36,854 nt of DNA from positions 1-36,854 of the forward strand of contig CACXMS010000018.1 in assembly GCA_902768795.1 (NCBI GenBank), written 5' to 3'. Shown one piece after another: positions 30,367-36,854 of this stretch (position 1 is the first letter of the stretch; each line of letters begins with the position of its first letter). The position numbers and the translations under genes were made by a program. The notes under the pieces were generated by a model. It was not told the origin of the DNA, did no database searches, and saw nothing but the letters and a program-made list of their open reading frames with translations. This stretch comes from an uncultured Eubacteriales bacterium (GTDB lineage Bacteria > Bacillota > Clostridia > Christensenellales > CAG-138).

Positions 30367-32763
30367 TTATTTATACTCCGCCCAGTAGATGTCTTTCCCG
30401 TTGTAATACCACGCTGACTCGCCGACCTTATCGAAGCCGTTCAGGATCTGATCGAGCTGCGTGCCGTATGCGGCGATCGTTTCCTCCGTGAAATAAATCT
30501 GCCCGACATACGCGCTGGCAAACGTCCCGGTATCCCATCCGGTCGGGAACTGATCGGGGGCTGTGACCCAAAGCATATAGACGTTCACGAACATGCCGCA
30601 GAAGGCGCCGTATCCCGTTTTCTGCAGCGTGGAAGGAACGGTGACCGTTACAAAGCGGTCAAAGGGCTCGGTTCCGTTCGGAACGAATTCCGGATGCGCG
30701 GCCGCTTCCTCCGGGCTGTACCAATCGTAGCTCCAGCTCTTGTAATATCTGCGGCCGCATTCGCTGAACGCCCATTCGTCCGCGGATTCAACGCCCTCCC
30801 CGATCGTGATCGAAATCACATCCGGACAGTTCGCAAAGCAGGAATCCGGCACGTTCTTCAGCGTGCCCGGAACGACGATGTTCACAAGGCCCATATGATA
30901 GAACGCGCTCCGGCCTGCCGTTTCGATCCTGCCGAGATTGATCTCCTTTACGCCGAGCCGTCCCGCAAAGGCATAGTTTCCGACCGAAAGGATCGTATCC
31001 GGCAGCGTGATCGACTGCATGACGGTATCCGTGTTGTACGGATCCTGCAGGAAGTATTCGCCGAGCGCGGTGCATCCTTCTCCGATCGTGACGGACTCCG
31101 CCTTCAGCGACTGCATGATCGCCTGCTCGGAAAGGACTGCATTTGGACCGATCTCAACCGACCGGAACGACGCCTGACAGAGCGCTGCGCTGCCGTAAAC
31201 CGTGCCAGACGCCGGGCAGGAGAACCGGCCTTTGCCGCTGCCGGCTCTGTTGAACGCGGAATCCGCGATCTTCGCCACGGTTTCGGGCAGCAGAACGTCG
31301 CCGAGCGACGTGCAGCCCGCAAATGCGCTCTTATCAATCGTGACAAGTCCGTTTCCGAACGCAACGGACTCGAGCGCCGTACAGTTTTCAAACGCCCGGT
31401 AGTCGATGTAGGTCAGCGAATTCGGCAAAACGACGCTCTTCAGGTTCGGGCAGTCGCGGAACGCGCCGTACTCAATGTACTGGATCCCCTCCGAAATGAC
31501 AACCGAGGTGAGCGTTGCGTTCCCTTTGAACAAATCCGTATTGATGCCGACGATATCCGTCGTTCCGACAACCGCCGGAATAACGATCTCGGATTCCGTC
31601 CCTCTGTAAGCGCTGAGTTCATGGATGTTGTTCGCTTCGAAGCCGGAAGCGTCCCGGCGATCATCCTCAGGATTATGGAACGAAGCCGGATCGGTCACGA
31701 CGCTCTCCATCACCGCCGTGATCGCTTCCGTATTCAGGAAGTTCCAGAAATCATCGTCGCCCGTCCAGTCCACGAGGTTCAGCTTCATCGATAGCGCATG
31801 GAACTCCGTGAATTCCGTGAAAAGCTCAAGCCCCTTGATCGTCGATTCGGACAGCGTTGAAGTACGGACCGCGCCGTACCAGGTCCGTCCGTTGAACGTG
31901 ACGGTTCGGTAATCGGAAGCGACGTACCCCGCCGCGACCTTCGGATCCGCATACACGCTCGAGCTGAAGAAGATCGAACCGCGCGTCGCGCCGCCGATCG
32001 ATGCCCAGATCGTATGATCGCCGTCGGAAGAAGCGTTCCAGCGTGCCGGGAATGAAACGGCAATGCCCGGGACGGAAATTTCCTGCGCGGACGCGCCCGC
32101 AATAAAGTCGTTCTGATCGATCAGCATGAGCAGGTTTTCATCGGAAAGCACCGGTTCGAGGGGATCGGTCGATTTTTCGGGCAGCGCGACTTCGATCAGA
32201 AGGCCGCCCCACGGTCCGATGAACACATCGCCGAAATCAAAGAGCCAGTACGCGTGCGCTTCCTGCGCGCCGGTCGTATAACCCTGTTTGGAAGCAACCC
32301 AATCCGGGTTGCGCTCGAACGCAAAGTAGGTGACTTTGATCGCGTCGTCGGCATAGACGCCGGTACGGTCCTCTGTAATGACGTTCCGGTAATAGCCGAA
32401 GTCCTGCTTCATTTTGATCGAGCCGTGCAGATTGGTATCGTTGATCTCGGTCTCGTGCACCGTCAACGGCTTGAACGAAGCGGTCCACTTGCCGTTCGGA
32501 TCGGTAAATGTGACGGATTTTCCGTCATCCGCCGGCGCGTCGGGCATTTCCTTGCTGACCGTGATTTTCATGTGGCCGTACGCATAATCGTACACCCAGT
32601 ACGGCACCGGCTCTTCGGTCGGCGTTGCGGCCGGCGCTGCCGTCGCCGTCGGCCCGGCGTCTGTTCCCGGCTTCGGAGCGTCCGGCTTTCCCTGATTGTC
32701 TGTGCAGGCAAACGCGCTCATCAGCATCAAAATGCCGAGCAGCAATGCGAACCACTTTTTCAT
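30367..32763 (-). CDS. BspA-type leucine-rich-repeat lipoprotein
   Basis: The 798-aa product starts with a lipoprotein-type signal (MKKWFALLLGILMLMSAFAC), a short Ala/Thr/Pro linker and an unassigned N-terminal domain of about 330 residues. BspA-like LRR_5 repeats of about 23 residues follow: LTSVVISEGIQYIEYGAFRD, LKSVVLPNSLTYIDYRAFEN, LESVAFGNGLVTIDKSAFAG, and further ones to residue 750. Such repeats bind host or bacterial surface ligands. The ATG at 32763 with AAAGGAGG is preferred to a longer open frame. Its promoter (32905-32933) separates it from the polysaccharide operon. Ligand unknown. Confidence 0.9.
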   Translation of the reverse strand: MKKWFALLLGILMLMSAFACTDNQGKPDAPKPGTDAGPTATAAPAATPTEEPVPYWVYDYAYGHMKITVSKEMPDAPADDGKSVTFTDPNGKWTASFKPLTVHETEINDTNLHGSIKMKQDFGYYRNVITEDRTGVYADDAIKVTYFAFERNPDWVASKQGYTTGAQEAHAYWLFDFGDVFIGPWGGLLIEVALPEKSTDPLEPVLSDENLLMLIDQNDFIAGASAQEISVPGIAVSFPARWNASSDGDHTIWASIGGATRGSIFFSSSVYADPKVAAGYVASDYRTVTFNGRTWYGAVRTSTLSESTIKGLELFTEFTEFHALSMKLNLVDWTGDDDFWNFLNTEAITAVMESVVTDPASFHNPEDDRRDASGFEANNIHELSAYRGTESEIVIPAVVGTTDIVGINTDLFKGNATLTSVVISEGIQYIEYGAFRDCPNLKSVVLPNSLTYIDYRAFENCTALESVAFGNGLVTIDKSAFAGCTSLGDVLLPETVAKIADSAFNRAGSGKGRFSCPASGTVYGSAALCQASFRSVEIGPNAVLSEQAIMQSLKAESVTIGEGCTALGEYFLQDPYNTDTVMQSITLPDTILSVGNYAFAGRLGVKEINLGRIETAGRSAFYHMGLVNIVVPGTLKNVPDSCFANCPDVISITIGEGVESADEWAFSECGRRYYKSWSYDWYSPEEAAAHPEFVPNGTEPFDRFVTVTVPSTLQKTGYGAFCGMFVNVYMLWVTAPDQFPTGWDTGTFASAYVGQIYFTEETIAAYGTQLDQILNGFDKVGESAWYYNGKDIYWAEYK

Positions 32764-32786
32764 AGTATCCTCCTTTTGTCGAACTG

Positions 32787-32806
32787 CGGCTGCAAAAACG
32801 CAGCCG
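32787..32806 (-). promoter_or_regulatory. Hairpin in the 5' leader of the BspA-type gene
   Basis: CGGCTGC/GCAGCCG with a 6-nt loop ends 12 nt before the AGGAGG ribosome binding site. It lies about 100 nt after the promoter, so it would be in the mRNA leader. Confidence 0.5.
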
Positions 32807-32904
32807 TTCCCGGATCGGATCGGGTTCCTTCGCTCCGGCCGCCATCCGCTTTGCAGCCCGAAAAGCATGTGTTTTCCCCGTTCTTTCGATCGTTCTTCTT
32901 CTTT

Positions 32905-32933
32905 TATTTATCACGTTGTCCCGTAATAGTCAA
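32905..32933 (-). promoter_or_regulatory. SigA-type promoter of the BspA-type lipoprotein gene
   Basis: TTGACT-N17-TAAATA on the minus strand, leaving a leader of about 135 nt. Confidence 0.65.
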
Positions 32934-32969
32934 GTGTTTTTCGCCTCCGGCCGCCGCAATAACGCCGCG

Positions 32970-33010
32970 AAAAGAAAAAGAAACCGCCGAGAGGATTTCC
33001 CCCCTTCGAC
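32970..33010 (-). terminator. Terminator at the end of the polysaccharide operon
   Basis: On the minus strand GGGGGG pairs with CCUCUC-type bases (with G-U pairs), and an outer UCG/CGG segment follows a two-base internal loop. The tail is TTTCTTTTTCTTTT. Confidence 0.6.
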
Positions 33011-33028
33011 GATTCTCTTTTGCCGCAA

Positions 33029-35002
33029 TTAAGAATTCTGACGGTATGTTGCGACCATCTCCTCGACCTTCCTGCGGATGTCGGAACGGTTGGCGTACGC
33101 CGCGTCCATCAGCGGGCGCAGGTTCCGGAAGAATTCGTCCGCATCGAACGGAATCGGACAGCCGATATGGATCAGATCGTTTTCGGTCTTTCTGAGCCCT
33201 TCCTCGGCCATCAGTTTTTCTTCATACAACTTCTCGCCGGGACGCAGACCGGTGTACTCGATCTTGATATCGACGTCCGGTCGTTTGCCCATAAGCCGGA
33301 TCAGATTCCGCGCCAGCGTATCAATCTTGACCGGGCTGCCCATATCCAGAACGAAAATCTCGCCGCCCTTTGCGTACGTTCCCGCCAGCATGACGAGACT
33401 GACCGCCTCCGGAATCGTCATAAAAAACCGGATGATATCGGGATGCGTGACCTTGACCGGGCCGCCGCGCTCAATCATCTGCTTGAACAGGGGCACGACC
33501 GAACCGTTGCTGCCGAGCACATTGCCGAACCGAACCGCAACAAACTCCGTCTTCACCTTGCGGAACACCTCGCCCGTGCCGTCCTTGTCGGCGTTTTCAA
33601 TCCCCTCGTGCGTGAAAAGCTGCGGAATATCCTCCACCTTCCCCGCCTTGATCTTCGCGTCGAACGCCTGGATGATCATTTCGCACAGACGCTTGCTCGC
33701 GCCCATGATGTTGGTCGGGTTGACGGCCTTATCGGTGGAGATCAGAACGAACCGTTCGCAGCCGTTCACCATCGCCGCATATGCCGTTTTGTAGGTTCCG
33801 AACACGTTGTTCTTGATCGATTCGTTCGGGCTTCCCTCCATCAGCGGCACATGCTTATGCGCCGCGGCATGGTAAACGATCTGAGGACGATAAGTCTGAA
33901 ACACGTCGAACATCCGGCGGCTGTCCCGTACGGAACCGATCAGCGTGATGAAATCGAGATCCGGATGCGTCGCCCGCAGTTCGTTCTGGATGTCGTACGC
34001 ATTGTTTTCATAGACATCGAAAATCAGAAGCTGTTTCGGATGGTGCGCCGCGATCTGACGGCAGAGCTCGCTGCCGATTGAACCGCCGCCGCCCGTTACG
34101 AGAACGACCTTTTCGTTGATGAATTCAAACACTTCCCGCATTTCGGCGCGAATCGGTTCTCTGCCGAGCAGATCCTCCACCGAAACGTTCGTCATGCTCT
34201 CGACCGTAACGTCGTCATTGACGAACTGATAGATGCCGGGCAGGTTTTTCAGTTCGCATTCCGTTTCCTGGCAGATGTTCAGAATGTCGCGCCGCGTTTC
34301 GGCCGACGCGCTCGGGATCGCAAGAAAGATCTTTTCGATCTGATACTTGACGGCATTTTCGAGGATTGTGTTCCGGTCGCCTACGATCGGAATCCCGTCA
34401 AGATACATGCCGCGCTTTTTCGGATCATCGTCAATGATGCAGACGACGCGTTCCTTCCGTTCGTCCGAATGGTGCATGTCCCTCAGAAGCATCTGCCCCG
34501 CCATCCCCGCTCCGATCAGCATGACGCGGCTGCAGTCGCGATCCCTCAGCAGGTATTCCTTTATAAACTGCACCAGACGATACGAATAACGCGCGGCGAC
34601 GACCAGAATGGTCTGCAGAACGACGCCGATGCAGTAATAGGAGATCGGCATGCGGCAGAACAGCAGCGTGATGCCGGCCACATGCGCCGCACCCGTGATC
34701 AGACAGGCGATCAGTATCCGCGCCAGTTCGGGATAGCTTGCGTACTTCCAAAGCGTCCGATACAGGCGAAAGAGCGCGAACGTGACAAGGCAGACCACCG
34801 AATAGATCGGAATAAAACAAAGCCATGCGATAAAATACGGCTTGTTCGTCGGATCGTTCATCAGGATTTCAAAGCTGCCGTCAAATCGGAGCCAAAGCGC
34901 CGCAAAATAAGACAGATTGGCGGCAAGCACGTCGAAGATCGCCAACAGAACGGTCTTCCCGAAGCCCTGTCCGCCCTTGTTTTTGGTTTCTATTCCTTCC
35001 AT
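33029..35002 (-). CDS. FlaA1/CapD-type nucleoside-diphosphate-sugar epimerase/dehydratase
   Basis: Membrane-bound enzymes of this type make the UDP-4-keto-6-deoxy sugar that starts amino-sugar synthesis for capsule or EPS. The 657-aa protein has four to five transmembrane helices (within about 18-145), a first nucleotide-binding domain (VMLIGAGMAGQ at 160-170) and a second SDR domain with TGGGGSIGSE at 303-312, ISTDKAVNP at 421-429 and MGASK (Met433, Lys437) replacing the usual Tyr-x3-Lys. The ATG at 35002 overlaps the end of vanZ by 13 nt. It is the last gene of the polysaccharide operon. Confidence 0.93.
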   Translation of the reverse strand: MEGIETKNKGGQGFGKTVLLAIFDVLAANLSYFAALWLRFDGSFEILMNDPTNKPYFIAWLCFIPIYSVVCLVTFALFRLYRTLWKYASYPELARILIACLITGAAHVAGITLLFCRMPISYYCIGVVLQTILVVAARYSYRLVQFIKEYLLRDRDCSRVMLIGAGMAGQMLLRDMHHSDERKERVVCIIDDDPKKRGMYLDGIPIVGDRNTILENAVKYQIEKIFLAIPSASAETRRDILNICQETECELKNLPGIYQFVNDDVTVESMTNVSVEDLLGREPIRAEMREVFEFINEKVVLVTGGGGSIGSELCRQIAAHHPKQLLIFDVYENNAYDIQNELRATHPDLDFITLIGSVRDSRRMFDVFQTYRPQIVYHAAAHKHVPLMEGSPNESIKNNVFGTYKTAYAAMVNGCERFVLISTDKAVNPTNIMGASKRLCEMIIQAFDAKIKAGKVEDIPQLFTHEGIENADKDGTGEVFRKVKTEFVAVRFGNVLGSNGSVVPLFKQMIERGGPVKVTHPDIIRFFMTIPEAVSLVMLAGTYAKGGEIFVLDMGSPVKIDTLARNLIRLMGKRPDVDIKIEYTGLRPGEKLYEEKLMAEEGLRKTENDLIHIGCPIPFDADEFFRNLRPLMDAAYANRSDIRRKVEEMVATYRQNS

Positions 35003-35475
35003 TCCCCGTTTTCCCTCCGGCATAATCTGCCGTCGATCGGTTTATCGACTGATTTATTTTTTGATCCGCAGATCCGGCAAGAGATTGCATGGATCGCCCA
35101 TGCGAGCCCGTATCCGATTGCAACGCCGCCGAGATCGATCCACAGATCGGAGATCATCGGTCCCCTGCCCGAAAAAATCTGGATCGTTTCATCAATGACC
35201 GCAATGAACATCCCGAGCCCGAACGTGCAGACCGGATTCCGCCGAAACGCCGCGCCGAGCAGCATTCCGACGACCGCGTATTCAAATACGTGCGCGAGCT
35301 TGCGTACGATCGCTTCCGAAATCGGCTTCCCGAACAGGAATCGCCAGACGGGGTTTACGATATGCTCCGTAAACCAGCCGCTCTCCTGTCCCGAGACCGC
35401 CCCGGGCAGCACCGAATGGATCCATACCGCAATCACCGCCGCAGCCAGAAACACCCAAATCAGTTTGCGTTTCAT
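34990..35475 (-). CDS. VanZ-family membrane protein
   Basis: This 161-aa protein has the VanZ pattern: an N-terminal helix ending in AVWIHSVLPG, HVFEYAVVGMLLGAAF, AVIDETIQIFSGRGPMISDLWIDLGG, and four hydrophobic helices in all. VanZ proteins are linked to teicoplanin resistance and, in polysaccharide operons, to lipid-anchored glycans. It starts with an ATGA overlap on the NusG-like gene. The ribosome binding site is poor, so translation is probably coupled. The ATG at 35475 gives the usual length. Confidence 0.88.
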   Translation of the reverse strand: MKRKLIWVFLAAAVIAVWIHSVLPGAVSGQESGWFTEHIVNPVWRFLFGKPISEAIVRKLAHVFEYAVVGMLLGAAFRRNPVCTFGLGMFIAVIDETIQIFSGRGPMISDLWIDLGGVAIGYGLAWAIHAISCRICGSKNKSVDKPIDGRLCRRENGEWKE

Positions 35476-35993
35476 TTTTTCCGAACATCGTCCTTTCGCC
35501 CGGATGCGATCAGCTCGATCCCGCACCAGACGCGCTGCTTTTTTCCGTCGAAATCGAACTCAATCTCCGCGCGCTTTTTGGCGCGGTCCAGTCGGGTGAT
35601 TACGCCTTCAAACCCTTCGAGCAGCGAACTGTCCAGCCGGACGCGGTCGCCCTCTTCGTACGCCGGGAAGAATCCGATCGTTCCGTCCGAAGCATAAAGC
35701 ATCTCGGCAAAAGCGCGGTCCGCGCCGCAAAGCTCATAGCGATCGTCCTTGTTGCCCAGCAGACGGTGCACGTCGGTCATGGTTCGGATCAGAGAAAAAT
35801 CCTCGGGCGGCGTCTCGGTATACAAAAAGACGTAACCCGGAAGATACTCGTGAATCTCCTCGTGGGCCTTACCGCCGATCCATTTTCTCTGAAGGATCTT
35901 CGGCGTGATCGCGCGTCCGATCCCCATTGCCGTCAGCGCTTCCGCGACATAATTGCACTTCTGTGTTGTGCAGTAGATACAGTAGCAGTGCAT
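35472..35993 (-). CDS. NusG-like antiterminator (LoaP/RfaH-type)
   Basis: A 173-aa specialised NusG paralogue. It has the N-terminal NGN domain (YVAEALTAMG, IHEYLPGYVFLYTE) and a C-terminal KOW domain (YEEGDRVRLDSSLLEGFEGV, then VITRLDRAKKRAEIEFDFDG). Core NusG is usually encoded with secE, rplK and rplA; here the neighbours are EPS genes, the hallmark of LoaP, which keeps RNA polymerase processive through long operons. The N-terminus carries four Cys (MHCYCIYCTTQKC), an unusual feature. AAGGAGC precedes the ATG. It probably controls its own EPS operon. Whether it acts by RNA binding as LoaP does cannot be judged here. Confidence 0.85.
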   Translation of the reverse strand: MHCYCIYCTTQKCNYVAEALTAMGIGRAITPKILQRKWIGGKAHEEIHEYLPGYVFLYTETPPEDFSLIRTMTDVHRLLGNKDDRYELCGADRAFAEMLYASDGTIGFFPAYEEGDRVRLDSSLLEGFEGVITRLDRAKKRAEIEFDFDGKKQRVWCGIELIASGRKDDVRKK

Positions 35994-36012
35994 CGGTCCG
36001 CTCCTTGCCCGA

Positions 36013-36660
36013 TCAGAAAGCGGGATAGTTGATTTCGGCGCCGACCTTTTGAACCGCTTTCCGGAAAAGCCCGTATTCCTGCGTGCTGTGTGCGTCGGTC
36101 GCGACAAAATCCAGCCGTCCCATTTCGCGGATGTAATCGACGGCCCGGCGTTTTTCGACCTTCGATGACAGGATCGACGACGCGTTGCATTGCAGAAGGC
36201 AGCCCCGATCGACCAGTTCGTTGAGCAGTTCGTGATCCCGCTGAATCGGAAGGTACCGTTCCGGATGCGCGACGATGATTTGCAGACCGAGCTTCTGAAT
36301 GCCGGTCACGATGCGCCGCCATTCCGGCGGCCAATGCGAAAACGGCATTTCGAGCAGAAGCGTGTCCGCATCCCGCAGAACAAATTCGCGTACGCGGTCA
36401 AAGCGGGTCGTGTCGATTGCGCTGATATTGTACTCAAAGCCGAGGCGCAGCGCGATCCTGCGCTCCTCCGCATAGGGCTTCAGCGCAAGAAAGTTTCGAT
36501 GGATCGGCGTTACGTCCGTATCCTTGGACTTCATGTGCGGCGTCGCATAGATGCAGTCGATACCGGCGGCTTTTGCAGCGTCAAGCATTGCGACCGACTC
36601 GGCGAGATCTTCCGAGCCGTCGTCAACCGCAAAAACGATATGGCTGTGAATATCCAGCAT
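36013..36660 (-). CDS. PHP-family tyrosine phosphatase (CpsB/YwqE type)
   Basis: Dephosphorylates the BY-kinase that controls polysaccharide chain length and export. The 215-aa protein has the metal-binding PHP motifs: MLDIHSHIVFAVDDGS (His5, His7), ATPHM, GFEYNIS, VAHPERYLP and TDAHS. The ATG at 36660 is preferred over a GTG two codons upstream. It begins 19 nt after the BY-kinase stop, the common kinase-phosphatase order. The metals and activity are inferred from the family. Confidence 0.94.
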   Translation of the reverse strand: MLDIHSHIVFAVDDGSEDLAESVAMLDAAKAAGIDCIYATPHMKSKDTDVTPIHRNFLALKPYAEERRIALRLGFEYNISAIDTTRFDRVREFVLRDADTLLLEMPFSHWPPEWRRIVTGIQKLGLQIIVAHPERYLPIQRDHELLNELVDRGCLLQCNASSILSSKVEKRRAVDYIREMGRLDFVATDAHSTQEYGLFRKAVQKVGAEINYPAF

Positions 36661-36679
36661 CCGCACACCCCGTTCCGTG

Positions 36680-36854
36680 TCAATGCACGGCTTTCTTCTT
36701 GGTCTTGTGTTCCTTGCCGCTGTAGTAATAATAGTAATCCGTATGCTTCTTTTTGTCGCCGTTCAGAACCGCGCCCAGCGTCCGCGCGTTCGCTTTCTCC
36801 AGCTGCGACAGCACGCTCTTCACCATCTGCGGCGTGTCCTTCCCCGCGCGCACC
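36680..36854 (-). CDS. BY-kinase (CpsD/CapB-type tyrosine kinase), C-terminal fragment
   Basis: The last 57 codons of a protein that continues past the right edge. It includes LGAVLNGDKKKHTD followed by a cluster of five Tyr, the autophosphorylation tail typical of CpsD/CapB/YwqD kinases, and a Lys-rich end. The gene order kinase then phosphatase, and the NusG-like and sugar-dehydratase genes beyond, support the call. The Walker motifs are outside the window. Confidence 0.85.
   Translation of the reverse strand, partial: VRAGKDTPQMVKSVLSQLEKANARTLGAVLNGDKKKHTDYYYYYSGKEHKTKKKAVH

Noticed and set aside
1..36854. tRNA, rRNA and CRISPR-Cas genes
   Set aside because: I looked through the intergenic regions for tRNA arms, rRNA and regular direct repeats with spacers and found none.

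Overview
The window looks like chromosome from an uncultured or gut-type member of class Clostridia (phylum Bacillota). The evidence is the yqfC-yqfD-phoH-ybeY-cdd-era-yqzL-recO gene order, two sporulation genes, consensus SigA promoters, strong AGGAGG-type ribosome binding sites and many lipoproteins with Pro/Thr or Glu-Gln-Pro linkers. Base composition is GC-rich (my estimate, mid to high 50s percent), except for the first 1.0 kb. A closer assignment cannot be read from the sequence. Almost all genes lie on the minus strand; only mraY-like, degV and cysE lie on the plus strand.

Region 1 (1-1046) is AT-rich and looks like the end of an integrated mobile element or plasmid-like segment. It holds the first 26 codons of a ParA ATPase, a 30-codon ORF, a hairpin-rich non-coding stretch, and a small gene with its own promoter and terminator but a one-base frameshift. 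A 42-codon ORF, possibly a gene remnant, abuts the 3' end of ppdK. Region 2 (1033-8829) is the conserved housekeeping cluster, transcribed yqfC, yqfD, phoH, ybeY, cdd, era, yqzL, recO, and then ppdK from its own promoter. It begins with a sporulation SigE-type promoter. Region 3 (8862-14381) holds two regulatory or envelope operons. One is a Cys-rich 66-aa protein, a LytTR regulator, a DUF3021 membrane protein and two lipoproteins. The other is PadR, a DUF1700-like membrane protein and a DUF4097-like protein, with a perfect SigA promoter.

Region 4 (14488-19764) carries a UDP-glucuronate-4-epimerase-like enzyme, an EF-G paralogue, an S41 (CtpA-like) protease and a small P-loop ATPase. Region 5 (19841-25064) has a MraY-type transferase, an orphan small serine recombinase with an unusual upstream region, a DegV protein and feoA-feoB. 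Region 6 (25025-33010) contains a LytR-CpsA-Psr protein, an unannotated 38-aa membrane protein, a phosphodiester-glycosidase lipoprotein, serine acetyltransferase, a beta-rich lipoprotein and a BspA-type leucine-rich-repeat lipoprotein. Region 7 (33029 to the right edge) is the downstream part of an exopolysaccharide operon: BY-kinase tail, PHP-family tyrosine phosphatase, a NusG-like (LoaP/RfaH-type) factor, VanZ and a FlaA1/CapD-type dehydratase.

The least expected structure is a short hairpin-forming repeat found just downstream of fusA, degV and cysE, always in the sense orientation. Its stem is kept by compensating changes. Other points worth following are the apparently leaderless SigE transcript of yqfC, very small genes easily missed (yqzL and the 38-aa membrane protein), the broken mini-gene in the mobile-element end, and the structured region beside the orphan recombinase.
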